Source: Candidatus Saccharimonadota bacterium (GTDB taxonomy: Bacteria; Patescibacteriota; Saccharimonadia; Saccharimonadales; Saccharimonadaceae). Taken from it: 43,436 nucleotides of DNA. Under the pieces are notes generated by a model that saw only the letters and a program-made list of their open reading frames with translations, was not told where the DNA came from and ran no database searches. This document shows, in pieces, positions 23,879 through 31,767 of the stretch. The DNA lies in contig JAGCST010000007.1 in NCBI GenBank assembly GCA_017964025.1, forward strand, positions 1-43,436, in the 5' to 3' direction. Every line of letters begins with the position of its first letter. The first letter of the stretch is position 1. Position numbers and translations under genes: made by a program.

Positions 23879-24422
23879 ATTTAAGTTTTAAATCAAGCTG
23901 AGAGAGTTCGTGAAGAACTCTCTTTTCTTTAGTTCCCTGGTTTCTAGAATAATCCTTAAGTACCTGTGAAATCAAAAGACCACAAAATCTAATGGGATCT
24001 TCGTCTTGTTTGATTTTGTCTAACATCTTAAGAGCTTTTGGACCGTTCTTTTTAGCGGTGTGATAAATATCAAATACTAAATTAAAGTTAGAGTTTTTAG
24101 ACATGGTAAATTCTTTAATCTCGACTTGATCTTTGAGGATTTTATAAACATTCGAGCGTTTATTGAGTTTTAGCTCTAAAATAATGATGTTGTGTGGAGT
24201 GTTTAAATACTCAGGAATTTTTTCAAACACTGGCGTATTTGGACTAAGATCACGAATAAGGATATTTCTTTTTTCAGCGAAAAGTGAAGCTCCCTGGAAA
24301 ATACTTGGTAAATCGGTGGGTACCAAGTCAGCTCCTTCGATAATTTCGTAATTTGGGCCAAGCATTGCAGTGATTTCTTGGTTGGCATGAACACGATCTT
24401 CTCCAGTAAAAATTTTAAGCAT
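23817..24422 (-). CDS. holA: DNA polymerase III delta subunit, compact form
   Basis: Clamp-loader subunit that opens the sliding clamp. From the ATG at 24422 it has 201 residues (MLKIFTGEDRVHANQEI), against about 330 in E. coli. The N-domain (IIEGADL, SLFAEKRNILIRDL) and C-terminal collar (LHELSQLDLKLKSTSFEPWLLVQSFLL) are recognisable, so the shortening is internal. The start overlaps mutM by 8 bp, with AAAGGAG upstream. The 3' end overlaps rpsT by 62 bp, and the rpsT terminator hairpin lies inside its coding sequence. Identification is by pattern; the family diverges strongly. Confidence 0.8.
   Translation of the reverse strand: MLKIFTGEDRVHANQEITAMLGPNYEIIEGADLVPTDLPSIFQGASLFAEKRNILIRDLSPNTPVFEKIPEYLNTPHNIIILELKLNKRSNVYKILKDQVEIKEFTMSKNSNFNLVFDIYHTAKKNGPKALKMLDKIKQDEDPIRFCGLLISQVLKDYSRNQGTKEKRVLHELSQLDLKLKSTSFEPWLLVQSFLLRLSSL
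23901..23930 (+). terminator. rpsT terminator inside holA
   Basis: A 9-bp stem AGAGAGTTC/GAACTCTCT with a 5-nt loop (23901-23923), then TTTCTTT. On the other strand these bases are holA codons. Confidence 0.75.
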
Positions 24423-25344
24423 TTTTTGAAGCTCCTTTGTGAGGTGAGAGATTAATTTCGGAAGAAAGTTCAGCGCTTGGTTGAAATTTTGACTGAGGTA
24501 ATTGTTGACAATGAGGACAAATATGGGTGCCGCGCCCGGCAACTTTAATTTTTTCAATCTTAGTGCCGCAAACTACGCAAGGTTTCCCTGTTCTGTTAAA
24601 GACTTGAGCAAATTTATCCAAATAATCACCGCGAGTACCATCGGCTTTAACGTAGTCTTTCATAGTAGAACCTCCGGAGGCAATAGCAATGTTCATGGCT
24701 TTATCAGCCATGTTTAAGAGAATGTTAGCTTCAGTTTTGGTAAGAGTGCCAGCTTTCCTCATAGGGTGAATGTTCGACATGAAAAGACTCTCGTCGGCAT
24801 AGATATTGCCAAGGCCACAAATAATGGTTTGATCTAAAATTACGGTTTTAATAGGTGAATTTTTGTGTCTCTGCAGTTTTTCATAAAAATCTTCAAGTTT
24901 AATATCCCAGGGTTCTGGGGCAAGTTTTTTGATGAAAGAATCCTTTTCTATATCTTTAGTAGTAATAGATTTGACAAAACCAAATTTGCGTTGATCATTA
25001 AAATATAAAGTGCCGTTGTCAAAATGTAAAATAACGCGGGTTTGCTTGTTAGGAAGAGTGCTAGTGAAATTATCACTAGGATGACCAGCGGCGTAGCGAT
25101 CTGTGTTTTGAGTTGAATCAAAGATAAGTTGGCCCGTCATACGAAGATGAATCATAAGAGATTGGCAATTGTTTAGGTCGATAACAAGTGCTTTGCCAAA
25201 ACGACGGATGGCTTTAACCTTGCCAACAATAGGAGTGCCGATAAAAGATTTTTCACAAAGGATTTCAGTGCTGATTAATCGATGGCTAATAATAAATTTA
25301 CCAAGTCCGCGACGGATAGTTTCAACTTCGGGTAACTCAGGCAT
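24415..25344 (-). CDS. mutM: Formamidopyrimidine-DNA glycosylase
   Basis: Excises 8-oxoguanine and formamidopyrimidines. The 309 residues begin with the catalytic PELPEVE (2-8), followed by the H2TH region (QTIICGLGNIYADESLF) and a C-terminal zinc finger with four cysteines (CVVC...CPHC). A tail of about 28 residues after the finger is longer than usual. It overlaps genes on both sides by 8 bp (ATGCCTGA upstream, ATGCTTAA downstream), which points to tight coupling in the operon. Confidence 0.95.
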   Translation of the reverse strand: MPELPEVETIRRGLGKFIISHRLISTEILCEKSFIGTPIVGKVKAIRRFGKALVIDLNNCQSLMIHLRMTGQLIFDSTQNTDRYAAGHPSDNFTSTLPNKQTRVILHFDNGTLYFNDQRKFGFVKSITTKDIEKDSFIKKLAPEPWDIKLEDFYEKLQRHKNSPIKTVILDQTIICGLGNIYADESLFMSNIHPMRKAGTLTKTEANILLNMADKAMNIAIASGGSTMKDYVKADGTRGDYLDKFAQVFNRTGKPCVVCGTKIEKIKVAGRGTHICPHCQQLPQSKFQPSAELSSEINLSPHKGASKNA

Positions 25345-25975
25345 AATTCCCCCTGATATAATCGTTTATAAAACTCTCTAACATATCTTCTAAAAGATTA
25401 TCAAGACGTTTTTGTGAATAAAAAATATATTTTCTCTTTTTATTGATAGTAGCAAAACGATTTTCAACGAGAATATTTTCGATTTCTTGAATTTCAGAAG
25501 GAGTAATTTCTGTAACACTGATTTGGTTAGCACAATCAGCGAGAGGTTTTAAATCTTCAGGTTTAATACCTAAATGATGGCTAAAGCAGGTATCATAATG
25601 AAAAAAATCGTTATGTTTAATTTGATTTTTCTCGTCGTGAGTTTTACCTTCGCCAAGTTTATGGCGTTTAATGGTGCGATAAAAATCATAATTGAAATAA
25701 CCATCGGTATAAAGATGAAAAAGATAACCAAGATAGATTGGTTCTTTATCGAGAATTTTTTGTCGATTTTCAGCATAAAAATTAAGGGAGCTTTTTTGAT
25801 CGAAAGCATAGTGAGTTTCTCGATGTTGTTTAACAATTTTAACTTGGTTGGCATAGCCATTGTTAATGTCCGGGAGAATACAACCCAACAAAAATTCTTT
25901 CCGTTTTTGACCAGAAAGTTTGAGTTTTTTAGCAAGGCGTTCACCCGCCTCTAAATGAATATTCCAACCTGGCAT
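25337..25975 (-). CDS. Zinc-dependent phospholipase C-like protein
   Basis: A 212-residue soluble protein. The pattern MPGWNIHLEAG, LLGCILPDINNG, GYLFHLYTDGYFNYDFY with further histidines (HHLG) matches the helical Zn-dependent phospholipase C/HD-like family often seen as hypothetical proteins in Firmicutes. No signal peptide, so secretion is not supported. It is the first gene of the mutM-holA operon, with AAGGAA before the ATG and a TAAAAT -10 candidate just upstream; the -35 is poor. The activity is unproven. Confidence 0.6.
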   Translation of the reverse strand: MPGWNIHLEAGERLAKKLKLSGQKRKEFLLGCILPDINNGYANQVKIVKQHRETHYAFDQKSSLNFYAENRQKILDKEPIYLGYLFHLYTDGYFNYDFYRTIKRHKLGEGKTHDEKNQIKHNDFFHYDTCFSHHLGIKPEDLKPLADCANQISVTEITPSEIQEIENILVENRFATINKKRKYIFYSQKRLDNLLEDMLESFINDYIRGNYA

Positions 25976-26019
25976 AACTTATTCCTTATTTTACCACAAA
26001 ATGCCTAAATTGTGGAAAA

Positions 26020-26068
26020 CCCCCACATTTAGTGTGAAAAAGGTCTTGACACACACTATATATGGGGT
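26020..26068 (+). promoter_or_regulatory. Candidate NrdR boxes in the 26140 promoter
   Basis: The segment ACACTATATATGGGGT (26053-26068) matches the NrdR-box consensus acaCwAtATaTwGtgt at 14 of 16 positions and fills the space between the -35 and -10. A weaker half-matching copy ends in TTTAGTGT at 26035, starting 33 bp upstream (11 of 16), close to the tandem spacing known for NrdR sites. Confidence 0.6.
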
Positions 26069-26073
26069 ATAAT
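26046..26073 (+). promoter_or_regulatory. Promoter of the NrdD-like gene
   Basis: Perfect TTGACA (26046-26051) and TATAAT (26068-26073), 16-bp spacer. Leader of about 60 nt. Confidence 0.85.
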
Positions 26074-26105
26074 GATTTCTAGGTAATGCTTATAAAATAA
26101 TCGGT

Positions 26106-26133
26106 GGGCAGTTGAAAGGAAGCCCTGAAAGGA
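26106..26133 (+). promoter_or_regulatory. Leader hairpin with duplicated ribosome-binding site
   Basis: GGGC (26106-26109) pairs with GCCC (26122-26125). The loop holds GAAAGGA (26114-26120), and an identical GAAAGGA (26127-26133) follows 6 bases before the ATG. Confidence 0.45.
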
Positions 26134-26139
26134 AAAACC

Positions 26140-26580
26140 ATGAAGAAAATTATATATAAAAACGCTAATGAGATAGAAAATTTCGATCTAAAAAGATTTG
26201 TAAAATCTATATCTCGCTATGCTAAGGTTTCGGAAAAAGAAGTAAAGGAAGCTTTGACTGATTTTGAACAATATGAAAATATGCATGTTTCTTGCTTGGT
26301 GGAAGTGGGAATGAAATTGATTGGTGAAAAAGCGGGCGATTTAGCGATGAAAGAATATTTTGATGAACATGCTGAATGGTTTGAAGAGGGTAGGTTCGAA
26401 AGACTACGCCGAATTACTGGATATTTGGTTGGTACTTTAGACCGTTGGAATGATGCAAAAAAGGCTGAAGAATCGGCTCGCGTGAAACATTCAGTCAATT
26501 CCGCAATTGATGATGCAGAACGTTTGGTAGCACTTGAAACCCAAGCGATGGAACATAATATTGCTTACGCAACTAGATAA
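26140..26580 (+). CDS. Small NrdD-like protein with glycyl-radical-type C-terminus
   Basis: A 146-residue protein. The segment RRITGYLVGTLDRWNDAKKAE followed by RVKH (90-117) closely resembles the C-terminal glycyl-radical loop of anaerobic ribonucleotide reductase NrdD; G94 aligns with the radical glycine. The zinc cysteines before the loop in NrdD are absent, as is the rest of the reductase. The N-terminal 65 residues (IENFDLKRFVKSISRYAK) look weakly like an ATP-cone. It could be a spare radical domain (as GrcA/YfiD is for pyruvate formate-lyase) or a regulatory subunit. The strong promoter carrying a NrdR-box candidate supports a link to deoxyribonucleotide synthesis. A terminator follows at 26594-26615. 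Confidence 0.65.
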   Translation: MKKIIYKNANEIENFDLKRFVKSISRYAKVSEKEVKEALTDFEQYENMHVSCLVEVGMKLIGEKAGDLAMKEYFDEHAEWFEEGRFERLRRITGYLVGTLDRWNDAKKAEESARVKHSVNSAIDDAERLVALETQAMEHNIAYATR

Positions 26581-26581
26581 T

Positions 26582-28348
26582 TTATACCTGTTGGCGCCCA
26601 GTATTGGGCGCTTTTGGTATAAAAATGTTGGGTGTGATTTGTTCTTTTGAATTGTTTTTGTTGAATTTTATGGGAATAGATACGGGTTCACCACGACGAT
26701 TTTCATTCAATGGTACTAAAGTGATAGTATTCATTTGATTATCTTTAATCTCAGTAAGATGAAATTTAGTTTCTGAAGTAATTCCAAGAATAGCATCATT
26801 TAAAATAACGATGGTTTTGGTGCCAGTACTAGAAAAAGATATACTAACTTCACTATTTGAGACTATTTTGGTCTCATTAATTTCTAGAGTGGGGATGTCA
26901 TTGTTGTAATTTTCATCTTCATATTCTTCTTCTACTTGAGGAAGAAAATCGAGGCGTGAGACGATTTTGTCAGGAAGGTTCATCATATCCTGCTCGGTAG
27001 AGATCACCGCACCAGCAGTTGCGTCAGTTAGAGATTGATATGAGTTAGTTAATTCTGGGTTTGTGACTATATAAAAATTTACTGGATCAATTTGACGACT
27101 AAGCTTATAGACATCGTAAAATTTCGTGCCGTTTGCGTCTGGCGTTTGATAATTATCGTTTGTAAAAATAACCAAGGATTTTGTAGCACCGAATCGCCAA
27201 TTTAATTGCCTCATAGTGTGTAAAGAACTAGAGAGCAATGGATTAGAGTTTTGAGGATGTGCATCTCGTATAATATCATCAAGAATAATTTTAAGATTAT
27301 CTGAATGGCAAGAGTCAAAATTGCACCTTTCTGTGGGAATAATACTAGAACCTGAACCGTGATAATCATAAATAGCAACACGACCGCCAAATTCAAGAAT
27401 GCGATAAGCTAGCTCATTAGCTGCAGAAGTATATTCTAGAAGCGAGTCAAATGTAGGTGGAGTAGAATTAATAAGTATAGCAACATCATTTAAGGATGTA
27501 TAAGGATTTTTAAACCCGAAATCGGCAGCGATTTTGCCAAAAATATAACGAGATGCGCTTTCATAAATATCGTCTTCAATATAATGAGTGTGGTCTTGGA
27601 TAATATAATGTGAACTACAAATAATATCATGCTTATTACACCAAGTCCCAAATTTATTATTATATGCGGTTTTGATGTATGGTTTTTTGGCACCTAAGAT
27701 GCCTTTATGAGCACGACAGTCTGGGACGTAGATACGATAGCTAGATAGATTCTTACCACTGCAGGCGGCTGGAATAAAACCACGGCCTTCTGGCAAATAT
27801 ATTTTTGGATCGCCAAAAGTAGCAGCATAGGTGATTTTATTTGGATCAACATTATCAAGGGCGTTTAATACCACGATAGCTCCTTGTGAATAACCTGCTA
27901 GAACATATTTGGTATTGCTACATTTGTTGTTATTGATGATATTGGATAATTTTTTGGCTCCCTTTTTGACGCTTTCTCCAAAATCATAAGCGTCACCACC
28001 ACCAAAATAAGCGCCAAGCAAAGTCCCTAGATGACCTTCCTTGGTATTAATGCTGATAGCTGGATAATCTAAGTCGTCGAATTCGTAAGTAAGATGGGAA
28101 GTTTTGAGTTTATTCTCTAAAGTATTCTTAAATACTATATAATCTTCATTGGTGTAACGTTTCCCGCCGGAACCACGAGCAAAAATAATTTTAAGATTTG
28201 GACAACTAGTGGCGTATGTAATATTTGTGGTAGGCCAATATCCTAAGCTAAGAAATGTGGATAGCAACAACAGCACTATTCGAACTGGGATTTTGTATTT
28301 TTGCGCGAAAGACTTAACATGTATGACGCTTTTGGTTTTTAACGGCAT
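26582..28348 (-). CDS. Secreted cutinase-like serine hydrolase with C-terminal extension
   Basis: A 588-residue protein. A signal sequence (about 20-47) is followed by a cutinase/acetylxylan-esterase-like alpha/beta hydrolase (about 50-275): FARGSGG, the nucleophile elbow GYSQG with S154, and probable acid/base D241 and H256 (HDIICSSHYI, DHTHY). A second domain (about 280-465) resembles a von Willebrand A fold (DVAILINSTPPTFDSLLEYT) but lacks a DxSxS metal site. A beta-type domain and the end PKAPNTGRQQV follow. The last codons lie in the terminator hairpin of the convergent gene, 1 bp away. The promoter is TTGCAA-18-TATAAT and the ribosome-binding site AAGGAG. Likely substrates are host or partner lipids or esters (inference). 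Confidence 0.8.
   Translation of the reverse strand: MPLKTKSVIHVKSFAQKYKIPVRIVLLLLSTFLSLGYWPTTNITYATSCPNLKIIFARGSGGKRYTNEDYIVFKNTLENKLKTSHLTYEFDDLDYPAISINTKEGHLGTLLGAYFGGGDAYDFGESVKKGAKKLSNIINNNKCSNTKYVLAGYSQGAIVVLNALDNVDPNKITYAATFGDPKIYLPEGRGFIPAACSGKNLSSYRIYVPDCRAHKGILGAKKPYIKTAYNNKFGTWCNKHDIICSSHYIIQDHTHYIEDDIYESASRYIFGKIAADFGFKNPYTSLNDVAILINSTPPTFDSLLEYTSAANELAYRILEFGGRVAIYDYHGSGSSIIPTERCNFDSCHSDNLKIILDDIIRDAHPQNSNPLLSSSLHTMRQLNWRFGATKSLVIFTNDNYQTPDANGTKFYDVYKLSRQIDPVNFYIVTNPELTNSYQSLTDATAGAVISTEQDMMNLPDKIVSRLDFLPQVEEEYEDENYNNDIPTLEINETKIVSNSEVSISFSSTGTKTIVILNDAILGITSETKFHLTEIKDNQMNTITLVPLNENRRGEPVSIPIKFNKNNSKEQITPNIFIPKAPNTGRQQV
26594..26615 (+). terminator. Terminator of the NrdD-like gene
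   Basis: GCGCCCA/TGGGCGC, 7-bp GC-rich stem with a 4-nt loop, then TTTT. On the minus strand it encodes the KAPNTGR end of the hydrolase. Confidence 0.8.
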
Positions 28349-28374
28349 AAAGCGTCTCCTTTTTAAGATAACGC

Positions 28375-28404
28375 ATTATAGACACAGAGCAAAAAGAATT
28401 GCAA
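28375..28404 (-). promoter_or_regulatory. Promoter of the cutinase-like gene
   Basis: Minus-strand TTGCAA (28399-28404), 18-bp spacer, TATAAT (28375-28380). Confidence 0.7.
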
Positions 28405-28430
28405 CCCCCTACTTTAAAATTATATCTAGA

Positions 28431-30761
28431 TTATAATGTTCCCCAATTTTTACCAGTAGTGACTTCAACGGCTAGCTTAATATTTAATTCGGGAGCTATT
28501 GATTCCATTTCTTGTTTTAGAATCTTAGATACATCTGTGGCTTGATTATCATCACATTCAACGATGAGCGAGTCATGAACTTGCATAATAAGATCAGCAC
28601 CTTGAGGAAGTTTAGCGTTTACTCTAATCATGGCGCGTTTCATAAGATCGGCTTCGGTGCCTTGAATAGGCATGTTTTCGGCAGCACGCTCAGCAGCTTG
28701 ACGAATTACAAAATTGCTTGATTTAACATCTGGAGTAGGACGACGACGCCCATAGAAGGTTTCAACATAACCCTCTTCTCTAGCTTGGCGTAAAATATCA
28801 TTAAGTTTATCTTTGATAGGAGCACGAAGATTAAAATAATTGTCAATAAATTGTTTGGCTTCATAATACGGCATTTTAGTGGCGTCAGATAAACCTTTAA
28901 CGCTCATACCATACAAAATACCAAAATTTATTACTTTAGCGGCACGACGCTGAGTTTTAGTGACTTGGCCCATCGGAACATTAAAAACCTCGGATGCAGT
29001 TTTGGTGTGGATATCAATACCGTTATTAAAGTCATCAATGAGAGATTGGTCGCTGCTAAGGATAGCAGCAAGACGAAGTTCAAATTGAGAATAATCAGCA
29101 GAAATTAATGTACGACCTTCTGGCGCGATAAATCCGGTGCGTATACGCTTACCCTCGTTAGTGCGGATTGGAATATTTTGAAGATTTGGGTCTTTAGAAC
29201 TTAGACGACCAGTAGCTGTAACATTTTGGGTAAAGGTAGTATGAATACGATTATTTTCATCGGCGAGAGTTGGTATGGGGATAATATAAGTATTAAGTAG
29301 TTTGGTGGCTTCACGATATTCAATAATCTTGTCAATTATTGGATGAGAGCCCTTTAATTTATCAAGTTCTTTGGCGCCGGTGGAATAACTGCGAGTAGTT
29401 TTTTTGATACCTTTTGTGGGAAGTTTTAAATCGATAAAAAGCACGTCTGATAATTGATATGGTGAATTAACATTAAAGTTTTTTCCTGCTAATTGGCAAA
29501 CCTCTTGTTCTAGTTTGGCAACTTCTTTAGTATATTCTTGACGAAGTTTTTCAAAATATTCCCGATCAATTAGCATGCCTTTTGTTTCCATTTTATATAG
29601 AATGGGAATAAGTGGTAAATCGAATTGAGTATATATATTATATAGTTTAGGATATTTTTTAAACTCGCTAAGTTGTTTCTGATATTCTTCTTCCGGAATA
29701 GATAAACGTGGCTCTTCCCTAGCTAATGGGTTCAATAAAAATGCGGCTTGACCAAGATCCCAAAAAGATTGGCCAGACAAAATCTTTTCTGCGAAATTAT
29801 TATCGCTGTGCATTAAAAATTTGATGTCATAATCTATAATGATATCTTGTGAATTTGGAATGGTAGTTGGTTGATAATTATATTCTTGAGATACATCAAA
29901 TTTGGGTTGATCAATTTTTCGAATAAGAGAGTTGAACTCTAGCTTTTTAAGACCGGCGATAACTTGATCGTGATTAAATTTAAAATCAGGTAAATCAGCA
30001 AGGTTGATAGGTGCATCGAACATAATTTCAGCAAGTTTGCGCGACATGTAAGCAGAATCTCGACCAGCTTCAAGTTTGGTTTTAGTTGATCCAGTGATTT
30101 GCTCTAAATTATCGTAGATGCCATCTAGAGTCTCGTAATCATTTAATAATTTAGCAGCAGTTTTTTCACCAATGCCAGGAACACCCGGAATATTGTCAGA
30201 TGAATCACCTTTTAAGCTTTTAAGGTCTAAAAATTGAGATTTTTTAATGCCGTATTTAGTTTCAAGTTCTGGGACATTAATTTGTTCAATATTAGTGAAG
30301 CCTTTTAAAATGCGCCACATATGAGTATTGTCATCTACAATTTGAAGCATATCAAGATCCGAAGAAATGATATAAGTTTCATAATCACCAGCTTCGTCAG
30401 CCTCACGGCTTAAAGTCCCAATAATATCGTCAGCCTCATAATCGTTAATTTCAACAAAACTCCAACCAAGATCGTTAATTAAAGTTTTTAGGAGTGGAAT
30501 TTGGGTGTAAAAATCTTCACCAGGTTTTACGCGCCCGGCTTTGTAATCTTTATAAATAGCACGCCGTTTAGAAACAGAAGTCTTAGAATCCCAAGCTACA
30601 ACAACCTTAGTGGGGTTGATTTTTTTAACAATTTCCATAACAATAGCAGCAAAACCATAGACGCCGCCGGTAGGGGTACCATCGGCTAAAGATAAAGCTC
30701 CCATAGCATAATACCCACGGTAAAATACTGATTTACCGTCAATTAAAACTAAACGTTTCAT
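28431..30761 (-). CDS. polA: DNA polymerase I without a working proofreading domain
   Basis: Okazaki-fragment and repair polymerase. The 776 residues include a 5'-3' nuclease (about 1-285; LIDGKSVFYRGYYA, YEADDIIGTL, SSDLDMLQ, GVPGIGEKTA), a shortened middle region (about 290-380) and a full polymerase domain. Motif A is DYSQFELRLAA, motif B RRAAKVINFGILYG, motif C VHDSLIVE. The middle keeps a DIKFLMH remnant of the 3'-5' exonuclease fold but no DxE metal motif, so proofreading is not expected. E. coli Pol I has 928 residues. The ATG lies 2 bp behind the membrane-protein gene, so it is third in an operon starting at 31767. Confidence 0.96.
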   Translation of the reverse strand: MKRLVLIDGKSVFYRGYYAMGALSLADGTPTGGVYGFAAIVMEIVKKINPTKVVVAWDSKTSVSKRRAIYKDYKAGRVKPGEDFYTQIPLLKTLINDLGWSFVEINDYEADDIIGTLSREADEAGDYETYIISSDLDMLQIVDDNTHMWRILKGFTNIEQINVPELETKYGIKKSQFLDLKSLKGDSSDNIPGVPGIGEKTAAKLLNDYETLDGIYDNLEQITGSTKTKLEAGRDSAYMSRKLAEIMFDAPINLADLPDFKFNHDQVIAGLKKLEFNSLIRKIDQPKFDVSQEYNYQPTTIPNSQDIIIDYDIKFLMHSDNNFAEKILSGQSFWDLGQAAFLLNPLAREEPRLSIPEEEYQKQLSEFKKYPKLYNIYTQFDLPLIPILYKMETKGMLIDREYFEKLRQEYTKEVAKLEQEVCQLAGKNFNVNSPYQLSDVLFIDLKLPTKGIKKTTRSYSTGAKELDKLKGSHPIIDKIIEYREATKLLNTYIIPIPTLADENNRIHTTFTQNVTATGRLSSKDPNLQNIPIRTNEGKRIRTGFIAPEGRTLISADYSQFELRLAAILSSDQSLIDDFNNGIDIHTKTASEVFNVPMGQVTKTQRRAAKVINFGILYGMSVKGLSDATKMPYYEAKQFIDNYFNLRAPIKDKLNDILRQAREEGYVETFYGRRRPTPDVKSSNFVIRQAAERAAENMPIQGTEADLMKRAMIRVNAKLPQGADLIMQVHDSLIVECDDNQATDVSKILKQEMESIAPELNIKLAVEVTTGKNWGTL

Positions 30762-30763
30762 AA

Positions 30764-31204
30764 CTAGAATCCTATGTATTCGCGAGGAATTTTATGCGAA
30801 ATTAATTTTTTGATGGCAGTAAGTACTTTTGGTTTATCTACACAATTACCTTCGTAACAAACTTTGGTAGTTTCTTCGGCGTTGTATTTTAGATTTGAAG
30901 TGTTAACACCATCATAAATTAAAACTGAGCGATTAATTTTATCTTTTTCATAACCTTCAGTTTCGGTAAGAATTTGGTTATCATAAACATAATAGTTAAT
31001 GTGGACTCTGCTATCACCTTCGCCATATTCGTCAGAAACAGCGAATTTATATCCTTCTGGAACAGAAGCAGAAACTTCACTACTCATCATTTTCATAAAT
31101 GTAAAAACTAAAATAAAAATACAGATTGCAGCTAGTCCCCATAAGGTATAACGCATCCAATTACCTTTTTTATATGCGATTGTTGATACTTGATTGGCTG
31201 TCAA
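30764..31204 (-). CDS. Single-pass membrane protein, unknown
   Basis: A 146-residue protein with a basic N-terminus, one membrane segment (about 19-40, LWGLAAICIFILVFTFM) and an external domain with one cysteine pair (VCYEGNCVDKP), likely a disulfide. No family is recognised. The start is probably TTG at 31204: it overlaps the upstream TGA stop by 4 bp (TTGA) and has GGAG 9 bases upstream. The ATG at 31156 is the alternative but would remove the basic segment before the membrane helix. It is sandwiched between a kinase and polA. Confidence 0.6.
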   Translation of the reverse strand: MTANQVSTIAYKKGNWMRYTLWGLAAICIFILVFTFMKMMSSEVSASVPEGYKFAVSDEYGEGDSRVHINYYVYDNQILTETEGYEKDKINRSVLIYDGVNTSNLKYNAEETTKVCYEGNCVDKPKVLTAIKKLISHKIPREYIGF

Positions 31205-31767
31205 AATTCAATCTCCTTTAAAATTTTATCGGTAGCGGTTTTAACATCTTCTATAGTGCCATTATTTAAAATGTAATAATCGGCAGCAACGATAGGACCG
31301 CCTTTTTCGAGGTTTTCAATTTCGGAACGATCGCGCTCACGAATCGCTTTGCCATCAAAAGCACGATTTTTGCGTTTAGCGACGCGTTCATAACGAAGAT
31401 GTTTGTCAACTACAATGGCAATAAAGGTAAGACATTTTGGGAACTCATGCTTTAAAATCTTGTATTCAGTCCAAGAATAAACGCCGTCTAGAATGATGCG
31501 TTTTTGCCCAGCCCTAATTAAATCTTTAGTTTCGGCAATAACTTGATTAACAACCCAATCTTTGCCTTCTTTTTCTCGAATTTCTTCGCGAAACTTTTTT
31601 TCGGATTCACCGTCCTCGGTACGTTCGATGCCGCGTTTTTCCATCTCTTTGTAAATCATACCGCCAAAATAAACTTTAGGGTAGCCTTTCTCGGTAAGAT
31701 AATCTACAATGACAGATTTGCCAGAGCCGCTCATACCGACAACAGCTAGAATTTTTACATTATCCAT
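31201..31767 (-). CDS. P-loop nucleotide kinase-like protein, UPF0200/dephospho-CoA kinase-like
   Basis: A 188-residue protein. Walker A is GMSGSGKS (11-18). VYFGGMIYKEMEKRGIE, FREEIREKEGKDWVV, RIILDGVYSWTEYKIL and RERDRSEIENLEKGGPIVAADYYILNNGT follow the layout of the UPF0200 family, which I know mainly from archaea, and distantly CoaE. The substrate is unknown. The frame is open to 31917, but the ATG at 31767 gives the proper first strand and lies 6 bases behind a -10 box (31774-31779). Only 16 bp separate it from the divergent kinase-like gene at 31784. Confidence 0.75.
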   Translation of the reverse strand: MDNVKILAVVGMSGSGKSVIVDYLTEKGYPKVYFGGMIYKEMEKRGIERTEDGESEKKFREEIREKEGKDWVVNQVIAETKDLIRAGQKRIILDGVYSWTEYKILKHEFPKCLTFIAIVVDKHLRYERVAKRKNRAFDGKAIRERDRSEIENLEKGGPIVAADYYILNNGTIEDVKTATDKILKEIEF

